Source of the DNA: an uncultured Eubacteriales bacterium
GTDB taxonomy: Bacteria > Bacillota > Clostridia > TANB77 > CAG-508
Direction of reading: 5' to 3'
Assembly: GCA_902488785.1 (NCBI GenBank)
Contig: CABTXJ010000002.1
Location: 1 to 33,978 of the forward strand
DNA: 33,978 nucleotides
The translations under genes were made by a program, and so were the position numbers. Position 1 is the first letter of the stretch; each line of letters opens with the position of its first letter. The notes below the pieces were generated by a model. That model saw only the letters and a program-made list of their open reading frames with translations. It made no database searches and was not told the DNA's origin. Shown here one piece after another: positions 26,742-33,695 of this stretch.

Positions 26742-27824
26742 AAAGCTGTTAAAATAATATTATTAATTATTTTAATACTCTTAATAGTTTGTGTAGTATG
26801 TATATTTATTAAAAAGAAAGAAGGTACAAAGGAAATAGAAAAAGGCAGTGCTAAAGAATTTAATATTCTTCCAACAATGAATGATGAAATAGGAGAAGAT
26901 GGAGCTTGGTGTGGAACTTTTCAATTAGTATGGAATGATTTAAAGAATGAATTTGTTAAAAAAGATGTTGTATTTTTAGAAGATAAAGAAAATGAAATGG
27001 TTAAAAACTTAAATGAAGAATCATTTAAGAAAGATATGATATCTGATAACTATTACTATATTAAGTTTGGTCCAAGAACAATTAGAGTTAAAGAAGAGAT
27101 AGAAAAAGCTATAAAAGAAAAGTTTAATCAAGAAAGTGATATACTAAATGATTTTGCTTGGGAAAAAGAAGAAAAAGAAGATATGTTAAACTATATCTTT
27201 TATGCAATGCTATATAGGGAGTTTGAATTTTTAAATAAGTTTGATGACTTAGGAAAAGGAAAGTTTGCAAACAAGTATGATGTTGAATATTTTGGTATAG
27301 AAGAGGATACAGAAGAAGTAAAAGAACAAATAACTGTATTATACTATAATTCAAAAGATGATTTTGCAGTTAAAATAGCTACTAAAAACAAAGACGATGT
27401 TATATTTTGTAAAAAACCAGAAGGAAAAACTTTTAAAGAAATATATGAAAATATGATGAAAAAAGAAAAAGAATATGATGGCATTAAAAACTTTGGAGAG
27501 CTAGATAAGTTTAAAGCACCTAAGTTAAAATTTGATAAAAAAAGAGAATATACTGAATTAGAAGCAAAGTCATTTGAAACTGCTGATACTAATCATCCTT
27601 TAATGCAAATTGAAAAAGCTATACAAACAATACAATTTGAGATAAACGAAAAAGGTGGAAAAGTTAAAAGTGAAGCAGGAATTGCAACATTAGAAGCGAT
27701 GGCTGTAGAAGAAGAGCCAAGAGAAATGTATTTAGACGACACATTTGCATTATTCTTAAAAGAAGAAACAAAATATATACCATATTTTGCAGCTAAGATA
27801 ACAGATGTATCTAAGTTTAAATAA
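26736..27824 (+). CDS. Membrane-anchored serpin-like protein A
   Basis: 362 residues: N-terminal membrane anchor (about 5-28), then an external domain. I see a serpin-like order of elements: a first helix after WCGTFQLVWNDL; YIFYAMLYREFEFLNKFD (153-170), comparable to serpin NAIYFKGxWxxxF; VLYYNSKDDFAVKIAT (201-216), comparable to vleLPYkgxxlsm; KAPKLKFDKKREYTEL, comparable to lPKFkiessydL; TIQFEINEKGGKVKSEA (298-314), comparable to the FIEVNEEGTEAAAAT hinge; and YLDDTFALFLKE...YFAAKIT, comparable to DRPFLFLI...LFMGRV. The hinge glycine is kept but its P12-P9 residues are not small, so protease inhibition is uncertain. Start ATG 26736 with GGAGG 5 nt upstream. Paralogue follows after 42 nt. 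The serpin assignment is inference. Confidence 0.6.
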   Translation: MNKAVKIILLIILILLIVCVVCIFIKKKEGTKEIEKGSAKEFNILPTMNDEIGEDGAWCGTFQLVWNDLKNEFVKKDVVFLEDKENEMVKNLNEESFKKDMISDNYYYIKFGPRTIRVKEEIEKAIKEKFNQESDILNDFAWEKEEKEDMLNYIFYAMLYREFEFLNKFDDLGKGKFANKYDVEYFGIEEDTEEVKEQITVLYYNSKDDFAVKIATKNKDDVIFCKKPEGKTFKEIYENMMKKEKEYDGIKNFGELDKFKAPKLKFDKKREYTELEAKSFETADTNHPLMQIEKAIQTIQFEINEKGGKVKSEAGIATLEAMAVEEEPREMYLDDTFALFLKEETKYIPYFAAKITDVSKFK

Positions 27825-27866
27825 TTTTGTATTTTAATAGTTAAAATATTGTAAAGGGGATCAATC

Positions 27867-28979
27867 ATGAAAAAATATAAAAAAACAATATCATTTATTT
27901 TAATAATACTTATAGTAATTGCACTCTTTATATTTTTATTTAAAAAACATAGTAATGAAAGCTCAAAAAATGAGGTCGGAATAAATATTGTGCCCACAAT
28001 GGAAGATAATATATCAGATGACAGCTTATGGTGTGGAACTTTTCAATTAGTATGGAATGAAATGAAAAATGAATTTGTTAAAGGTGATATATTATTTTTA
28101 AATGATAAAAATAATAGTATGGTTAAAAAATTAAACGAGGAACTTTTTAATAAAAATATGATATCTGATGATCATTACTATATTAAAAGCGGCGAAATGA
28201 ATTTAAAACTTAAAGAAGAAATAGAAAAAGGAATAAAAGAAAAATTTAATCAAGAAAGTGATGTATTAAATGGTCTTAATTGGCAAAAAGAACTTCCAGA
28301 AAATGGAAAAGAAAAAATAATTAATTATTTTTTCTATACAATGCTATATAGGGAGTTTAAATTTAGAGAAGAGTTTGATAATTTAGAAAAAGGAAAATTT
28401 GCTAATAAATATAATGATGTTGAATACTTTGGTATAGATAAAGAAAACGGAGATGCAACAGGTAAGGCTATTGATGTACTATATTATAATTCAAAAAATG
28501 ATTTTGCAATTAAAATAGCTACAGATACAAATGATGAAGTAATATTTTGTAAAAACCCAAAAGGAAAAACATTTAAGGAAATATATGAAGATATAATTAA
28601 CAAAGCAGAAAGATATGAAGGAACTGGTCGTATAACAGATAGTGATGAGTTCAAAGCACCTAAATTAAGTTTTAATGAAAAGAGAGAATATACAGAACTT
28701 GCAAATAAGGAATTTGAAACTACAAATCCATATGGAAAAGGAATTATAAATAAAGCAATACAAACAATAAAATTTGACATAGATGAAAAAGGTGGAAAAA
28801 TAAAAAGTGAAGCTTTTATTGACATGAAATTAGCAGTACCAACATCTTATGGTGAAGAACCAAAAGAAAATCCAAGATATTTTTATCTTGATGATACATT
28901 TGCATTATTCTTAAAAGAAAAAGAAAAAGATACACCATATTTTGCAGCTAAAATAAGTGATATATCTAAGTTTAAATAA
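27867..28979 (+). CDS. Membrane-anchored serpin-like protein B
   Basis: 370 residues, a close tandem paralogue of the preceding gene with the same anchor (about 7-27), the same WCGTFQLVWN, MLYREF, VLYYNSK, FKAPKL and YLDDTFALFLKE blocks, and hinge-like TIKFDIDEKGGKIKSEA (300-316). The stretch between the hinge and YLDDTF is 23 residues (317-339) against 17 in protein A and shares almost no sequence with it, while both flanks are nearly identical; in serpins this is where the reactive-centre loop lies. AAAGGGG lies 7 nt before the ATG and there is no promoter or terminator between the two genes, so they are one operon. Exported, anchored outside the membrane. Function unproven. Confidence 0.6.
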   Translation: MKKYKKTISFILIILIVIALFIFLFKKHSNESSKNEVGINIVPTMEDNISDDSLWCGTFQLVWNEMKNEFVKGDILFLNDKNNSMVKKLNEELFNKNMISDDHYYIKSGEMNLKLKEEIEKGIKEKFNQESDVLNGLNWQKELPENGKEKIINYFFYTMLYREFKFREEFDNLEKGKFANKYNDVEYFGIDKENGDATGKAIDVLYYNSKNDFAIKIATDTNDEVIFCKNPKGKTFKEIYEDIINKAERYEGTGRITDSDEFKAPKLSFNEKREYTELANKEFETTNPYGKGIINKAIQTIKFDIDEKGGKIKSEAFIDMKLAVPTSYGEEPKENPRYFYLDDTFALFLKEKEKDTPYFAAKISDISKFK

Positions 28980-28993
28980 TAGAATATATGTAA

Positions 28994-29317
28994 AATAATA
29001 AAAAAGAACTTCAAATTAAATCTTCTGCTGCAGAATACTTGACTTTTATTGTAGCAAACGGTGATAATCAAGAAGCAGTTGAAATTAGATATTAAGATGA
29101 AAATATTTGGCTAACTCAAAAATGATGGCAACTCTTTATGATGTAGGCGTTTCGACAATAAATCAATATCTAAAAAATATTTGACGATAACGAGCTAGAC
29201 GAAAATACAGTTATTAAGAAATACTTAATAACTGTAAACGACGGAAAATCATATAATACAAAATACTATAATTTCAATATTAAGCACAGTAAGTTCACTA
29301 TGCTTATGAAAAATTAA
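28994..29317 (+). pseudogene. Decayed RhuM-family gene (N-terminal part)
   Basis: Reading in three successive frames gives a RhuM-family N-terminus: AAEYLTFIVANGDNQ, VEIRY-stop-DENIWLTQ, then after a frameshift MMATLYDVGVSTINQYLKNI, then after another frameshift DDNELDENTVIKKYLIT and NDGKSYNTKYYNFN. In-frame stops lie at 28991, near 29093 and after LTQK, and there are two frameshifts. Only about 100 of the usual ~330 codons remain. RhuM-like proteins are common in mobile and pathogenicity islands, so this supports past insertion of foreign DNA here. The remaining 530-bp gap holds only this wreck and the next promoter. Confidence 0.85.
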
Positions 29318-29404
29318 TGGCGCATACCTTTCCGGAATGTTCCATTTTTTAATTCATTTTTTCAAAATTTAGTAAGCAAATAATAAAATTAGAAATATTA
29401 AAAA

Positions 29405-29424
29405 ATATTACTTTAAAGTAATAT
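29405..29424. promoter_or_regulatory. Perfect 20-bp palindrome
   Basis: ATATTACTTTAAAGTAATAT is self-complementary without a spacer. It ends 13 bp upstream of the -35 box of the 29510 promoter, where an activator or repressor dimer could bind. Confidence 0.55.
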
Positions 29425-29437
29425 GAAAAAATTATAT

Positions 29438-29466
29438 TTGAAAAAAATGCATATATGCAGTATTAT
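29438..29466 (+). promoter_or_regulatory. Promoter of the 29510-30771 operon
   Basis: TTGAAA (29438-29443), 17 nt, TATTAT (29461-29466). A second perfect palindrome TGCATATATGCA (29448-29459) fills most of the spacer, a position typical for repressor binding. GAGGAG follows 28 nt later, before the ATG at 29510. Confidence 0.7.
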
Positions 29467-29509
29467 ATTAATATATATTATGTAAAAAGAAGAGGAGAAA
29501 AAAGAAAAT

Positions 29510-30256
29510 ATGGAAAATAAAGGAAATAAAGCAGGAGCTATAATACACTGGTTATTTACACTAATAACATTAGGATTAGTTGTATTTGCAACTTTTACTA
29601 TGATGAAAAGTAATACATCTGAAAAGGTAGGAAAATTAGAAAGCAAAGTTAATGAATTAGAACAAAAACTTGAAAAATTAAATAGTCAATCAGAAAAAGT
29701 TGAAGAAAATGAATTAAATCCAGTAGAAGCTGCTAAAACAGCATTTGCTGCAATGACAGAAGAATATAAAACTAATCCATCATTATATGAAGCAAATTCA
29801 AATAATGGATCAGAAATAACTGTTGAAAAAATAGAACAACAATTTTTAAAACAACCAGCAATAAAAAACACATTAGATAAAGGAGATTGGAAAATAACAT
29901 TATCTAATGGTGAAACAATTGTTAAATTTACACCTAAAAATACTCAAGAAGAACCAACATTATTAAACTTAACAATTGATGAAAACAAAAAATTTGTTGT
30001 TGTAGAAAAAAAGCAAACAAAAACTAAAATAGAAAAAACAAATGAAGAAAATAGTATAAATACAACAAATAATACAACAAACAATACAAGCAATACTATG
30101 GGAAATACTAGTACTAATAGCACAATGAATAATTCAAATACTATGAATAACCAAAATGGAAATAATACAAATACAATGAATACTAATAATACAAACAACA
30201 TGGGAAATAGTACAAGTGCTCCATTTTCAAGTGGAACACCTATAAAATTAAATTAA
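29510..30256 (+). CDS. Membrane-anchored protein with Asn/Thr-rich tail
   Basis: 248 residues: one N-terminal membrane segment (about 11-31), a coiled coil (about 35-65, heptads such as KVNELEQKLEKLNSQ), a small folded domain (about 70-165, with VEAAKTAFAAM, EITVEKIEQQFL and WKITLSNGETIVKF) and a low-complexity Asn/Thr/Met tail (about 181-240) ending in SGTPIKLN. No family recognised. The tail, being outside the anchor, is probably extracytoplasmic. It is 26 nt upstream of the pilin-like gene, in one operon, behind a promoter with two palindromes. Confidence 0.72.
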   Translation: MENKGNKAGAIIHWLFTLITLGLVVFATFTMMKSNTSEKVGKLESKVNELEQKLEKLNSQSEKVEENELNPVEAAKTAFAAMTEEYKTNPSLYEANSNNGSEITVEKIEQQFLKQPAIKNTLDKGDWKITLSNGETIVKFTPKNTQEEPTLLNLTIDENKKFVVVEKKQTKTKIEKTNEENSINTTNNTTNNTSNTMGNTSTNSTMNNSNTMNNQNGNNTNTMNTNNTNNMGNSTSAPFSSGTPIKLN

Positions 30257-30282
30257 TAAGTAATTGCTTAGTGGAGAAATAT

Positions 30283-30771
30283 ATGAAAAATGATGATGGA
30301 ATGACAGTAATAGGACTTGTAGTTACAGGTTTGGTAATCCTTATACTTGCTATATTAGTATTAAATGTAGCTTTTGGTGAATCTGGCTTAATTTTAAGAA
30401 AGAAAAAAGCAGAAGTTATTAAATATACAGAAAATATAGAAAAAGAAATAGAAAAAAAAGCATATGAAATGGAAGAAGAAGGCAAAGAAATACCTGATGA
30501 AGATAAGCAGAATCACTATATGGCAGAAATGCAAAGCTATATAAATAGTATGGTCGAAAAGAACAATAAGGAAAAGAAAAAGAAAATTGATATTCATATG
30601 ACAAAAGAAAAACCACAAGGCGAAATAGGTAAAACATTAGTAAATGAAAATATATCAGATAATATAATATATGTAGAAATTAAAAATAAAGACTATATGA
30701 GTGCAATAGAAATTGTAATTACAAATAATCAAATAGGAATTACAAAAACAAACGCATATAGGAGTAAGTAA
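30283..30771 (+). CDS. Type IV prepilin-like small membrane protein
   Basis: 162 residues. The ATG at 30283 is chosen over a GTG at 30271 because GGAG (30273-30276) is its Shine-Dalgarno at 6 nt. The N-terminus MKNDDG then MTVIGLVVTGLVILILAILVLN looks like a type IV prepilin: a six-residue leader, Gly before the cleavage site, and a ~22-residue hydrophobic helix. Unlike most pilins position +5 is Gly, not Glu. A long Lys/Glu helix (about 35-65) and a mixed C-terminal domain follow. A prepilin peptidase gene lies 208 nt downstream, supporting this reading. Plain single-pass membrane protein is the alternative. Confidence 0.55.
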   Translation: MKNDDGMTVIGLVVTGLVILILAILVLNVAFGESGLILRKKKAEVIKYTENIEKEIEKKAYEMEEEGKEIPDEDKQNHYMAEMQSYINSMVEKNNKEKKKKIDIHMTKEKPQGEIGKTLVNENISDNIIYVEIKNKDYMSAIEIVITNNQIGITKTNAYRSK

Positions 30772-30795
30772 TAACTTTAACTTAAAACAATAAAT

Positions 30796-30822
30796 AAAAG
30801 GGAAACTCCCTTTTGTTTTTTT
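30796..30822 (+). terminator. Terminator after the pilin-like gene
   Basis: Perfect 8-bp stem AAAAGGGA/TCCCTTTT with a 3-nt loop, then GTTTTTTT. It separates the pilin-like operon from the prepilin peptidase gene. Confidence 0.92.
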
Positions 30823-30979
30823 ATATGTATTTTTAAATAATTTTTTAAATACTTTTCTTTCTTTTTTCTTAAATATAGAAATAAATATAGTAAGATTGAT
30901 ATGTTGATGATAATATTTAAATATTAATTTATGCATTAATTTATATAGTTTAATGTAAATATAATAGGTGGGAAGTAAT

Positions 30980-31810
30980 ATGTATATATATTTAATAATT
31001 ACAAATATATTAGTGTTTTTTATTGGTAATATATTTGGAAGTATAATGAATATTGTAATATCAAGAAGTTTGAATAAAGAAAAAATAATGAAAAAAGGAA
31101 TATATTGTGACCATTGCAAGACAAAATTAAAAACATATGAAACAATACCATTTTTTAGTTATATGTTTTTACGAGGAAGATGTAGGCACTGCAAGAAGGA
31201 AATAAACAAAAACTATTTCATAGCAGAATTATCTACAGGAATAATATTTTTAATACTATTTAATGCATTTAATCCAACAACATTTTCTAAAATATCAACT
31301 AGCATGTTATCTGCAAAAATGCTATCACTTGCATTTATACCGCTAATACTTGGGTATATGTATATACTATCTGCATTAGATATGATAGATAATAGGATAG
31401 ATAGAAAAACAATGCTATATGGTATAGTAACAGTTGCTTTGTACACAATAACAGATTTAATTGTTCATAAAAGACTTTATCAAATGTCCAAATTATATAT
31501 AATGATATTATTAATATATGTATGCTTAATAATAATACTTACACAAGTGCAATTGGCAAATTACAAGAGAAAGAAAAAACCAAATTATGCAATTGATCAA
31601 ATAATGTATATACTTTTAATATCAATATTCTTTGGTTCAAAAATAATGATTGTATCATTAATTGCAACAACAATTATATATTCAATATTCAAGTTAAAAG
31701 CAAAAAATGAAAGAATTGCACTAACACCAATAATTACAGTTACAACCCTTACTATATATATATTATACCTATATAATATGTGCTATATGCCATTTAGTGT
31801 TTATGTTTAA
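30980..31810 (+). CDS. Divergent prepilin peptidase (A24 family)
   Basis: Bifunctional leader peptidase/N-methyltransferase of type IV pilin-like systems, an integral membrane aspartic protease. In 276 residues it has the N-terminal zinc-binding domain with C43-x2-C46 and C68-x2-C71 around ETIPFFSYMFLRGRC, then about six membrane segments. The first catalytic Asp is D134 in SALDMIDNRID. The second motif, normally GxGD, appears as YAID with D206, so the glycines are lost. Activity is plausible but not certain. The ATG at 30980 is preferred over GTG 30968, which lies in the Shine-Dalgarno AGGTGGG. Likely substrates are the pilin-like protein at 30283 and any com pseudopilins elsewhere. Confidence 0.85.
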   Translation: MYIYLIITNILVFFIGNIFGSIMNIVISRSLNKEKIMKKGIYCDHCKTKLKTYETIPFFSYMFLRGRCRHCKKEINKNYFIAELSTGIIFLILFNAFNPTTFSKISTSMLSAKMLSLAFIPLILGYMYILSALDMIDNRIDRKTMLYGIVTVALYTITDLIVHKRLYQMSKLYIMILLIYVCLIIILTQVQLANYKRKKKPNYAIDQIMYILLISIFFGSKIMIVSLIATTIIYSIFKLKAKNERIALTPIITVTTLTIYILYLYNMCYMPFSVYV

Positions 31811-31818
31811 AAATATTA

Positions 31819-31847
31819 TTGCATTAAATATAGTAATTTTATATAAT
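31819..31847 (+). promoter_or_regulatory. Pyruvate kinase promoter
   Basis: TTGCAT (31819-31824), 17 nt, TATAAT (31842-31847), beginning just after the prepilin peptidase stop. Leader about 22 nt with GAAAGGA before the ATG at 31876. Confidence 0.78.
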
Positions 31848-31875
31848 CTACTTTATTAAAAAAGAAAGGAAAATT

Positions 31876-33312
31876 ATGAAATCTAATTTAAGAAAAACAA
31901 GAATAATATGTACAATAGGACCAGCAAGTGAAAATATATTAGAAGAAATGCTTATGGCTGGAATGAATGTTGCAAGAATAAATTTCTCACATGGAGGAAA
32001 AGCAGAACAACAAGAAAAAGTAGAAAGATTTAAAGCTATAAGAGAAAAACTTAATATATCTGCGAGTTTAATGCTAGATACGCAAGGACCAGATATACGT
32101 ACAGGTATGTTTAAAGAAGAAATAAAAGATGGAGTAAGCCTAAAAGATGGAGACAATATTATCCTTACAGGAAGAGATGTTATATGTGATGGAAAAACAT
32201 TTAGTATAACATACAAAGAATTAGCAAAAGATATTGAAGTTGGAACTATGATACTAGTAGACGATGGACTAATACAACTTGAAGTTAAAGATATACAAGA
32301 TTTAGATATATATGCGCAAGTAAAAGTTGGTGGCATAATAAAACAAAGAAAAAGTATAAATGTACCAGGTGTCAAACTAAATATGCCAGGTTTAAAACAA
32401 AAAGATATAGATGATTTGCTATATGGAATAGAAGCAGGATTTGATTATATAGCAGCCTCATTTACAAGAAATAAAGATGATGTAATGCAAATAAGGAATG
32501 TACTAGATGAAAACGGTGGAAAAGATATTCAAATAATTGCTAAAATAGAAAACCAAGAAGGTATAGATAATATTGATGAAATACTAGAATGTGCAGACGG
32601 AATAATGGTAGCACGTGGTGACTTAGCAGTAGAAGTACCATTTGAAGAAGTACCATACTTTCAAAAATTAATGATACAAAAAGCAAATAATGCAGGAAAG
32701 ATAGTTGTAATAGCAACACAAATGTTAGAATCAATGACAAATAACCCAAGACCTACAAGAGCAGAAGCAAGTGACGTTGCAAATGCAGTATATGATGGAA
32801 CATCAGCAGTTATGCTATCAGGTGAAACTGCAATGGGAAGATATCCATTAAATTGTATAATAACTATGAGCAATATTGCTAAAAATGTAGAAGAACATAT
32901 TAAAAGCTTTGAAACATCTAAAATTGATGATAATAATAATTATGAAACATTAGACGAAAAATCTACATACATAACTGTATCAACAGCAAAAAATATAGGA
33001 GCAGATGTAATACTTGCATATACACACACAGGTGAATCAGTACAGAAAATAGCAGGAATGAAACCAACATGCCCAATCTTTGTTATAACAGATAATAAAA
33101 AAACATATAATCAATTAGCATTAGTATGGAATGTAATGCCAATACTAATTGAAGGAATAACAGATATTGATGCAATAATAGAAGAAGGAATTAAAAGATT
33201 AAAAGATAATAATGTTTTAGATAAAGGTGACACTGTATATATTACAGGAGGAAAAGACTTTATCAAAGAAGCAACAAGAAGCAAGAGAATAGGTGGAATT
33301 GCTATAATTTAA
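31876..33312 (+). CDS. pyk: Pyruvate kinase
   Basis: Glycolytic enzyme making pyruvate and ATP from phosphoenolpyruvate and ADP. 478 residues, without the extra C-terminal PEP-utiliser domain found in Bacillus. Landmarks: RKTRIICTIGPAS at the N-terminus; NVARINFSHG; LDTQGPDIRTG (usually DTKGPEIR, so a Lys-to-Gln and Glu-to-Asp variant at the nucleotide-site strand); the signature IIAKIENQEGIDNIDEI with the catalytic lysine; MVARGDLAVE metal site; and MLSGETAMGRYP. The C-terminal allosteric domain (about 350-478) is complete. Single-gene unit with its own promoter and terminator. Confidence 0.98.
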   Translation: MKSNLRKTRIICTIGPASENILEEMLMAGMNVARINFSHGGKAEQQEKVERFKAIREKLNISASLMLDTQGPDIRTGMFKEEIKDGVSLKDGDNIILTGRDVICDGKTFSITYKELAKDIEVGTMILVDDGLIQLEVKDIQDLDIYAQVKVGGIIKQRKSINVPGVKLNMPGLKQKDIDDLLYGIEAGFDYIAASFTRNKDDVMQIRNVLDENGGKDIQIIAKIENQEGIDNIDEILECADGIMVARGDLAVEVPFEEVPYFQKLMIQKANNAGKIVVIATQMLESMTNNPRPTRAEASDVANAVYDGTSAVMLSGETAMGRYPLNCIITMSNIAKNVEEHIKSFETSKIDDNNNYETLDEKSTYITVSTAKNIGADVILAYTHTGESVQKIAGMKPTCPIFVITDNKKTYNQLALVWNVMPILIEGITDIDAIIEEGIKRLKDNNVLDKGDTVYITGGKDFIKEATRSKRIGGIAII

Positions 33313-33416
33313 TTAATGAATTAAAAAACAAAATAGAAAAAGTAAGAAGCAAGAAAAAAGTAAAAAGTAAAACGAAAATTAAAAAATAGATAAATATAAT
33401 TATTAAAAAATATGAG

Positions 33417-33468
33417 AAATATTATAGGAAGGATATAAAGATATTATTAAAACCTATAATATTTTTTT
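33417..33468 (+). terminator. Terminator after pyk
   Basis: AAATATTATAGG (33417-33428) and CCTATAATATTT (33453-33464) pair perfectly over 12 bp, with a 24-nt loop, and are followed by T-rich sequence. A shorter competing stem, ATATTAT/ATAATAT (33441-33447 with 33456-33462), uses the same right arm. The rest of the 383-bp gap holds an A-rich spacer (33313-33390) and the next promoter. Confidence 0.75.
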
Positions 33469-33622
33469 AATATTTATATTTGTATTATTCAATTTAATCT
33501 CATTTTAGTTTAAGATTAAATCATTATACTACATTTTATTTTTTTAGAATATTTTCCCCTGTTAATAATTAGGACTTTATCACTTATTAAAAACACAATC
33601 ACAAAAAAATATTTCAAAATGA

Positions 33623-33652
33623 TTGACAAAATAACGATTAAGTGTATATATT
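33623..33652 (+). promoter_or_regulatory. Promoter of the secreted-protein gene
   Basis: Consensus -35 TTGACA (33623-33628) with TATATA at 16 nt or TATATT (33647-33652) at 18 nt, preceded by TG. It is the only perfect TTGACA promoter box I noticed in the window. Confidence 0.75.
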
Positions 33653-33657
33653 TATAG

Positions 33658-33679
33658 TAGATAGAGAATGTTCTATCTA
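33658..33679 (+). promoter_or_regulatory. Inverted repeat at the transcript start
   Basis: TAGATAGA (33658-33665) and TCTATCTA (33672-33679) are perfect 8-bp arms around GAATGT. It lies between the -10 box and the ribosome-binding site GAAAGGA (33681 onward), fitting an operator or a leader hairpin affecting translation. Confidence 0.6.
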
Positions 33680-33695
33680 GAAAGGAAAAAAAGTT

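Noticed and set aside
30655..31119. Minus-strand open frame across the pilin-like and prepilin peptidase genes
   Set aside because: Spans a strong plus-strand terminator and two supported genes; composition is Ile/Phe/Tyr-rich antisense.
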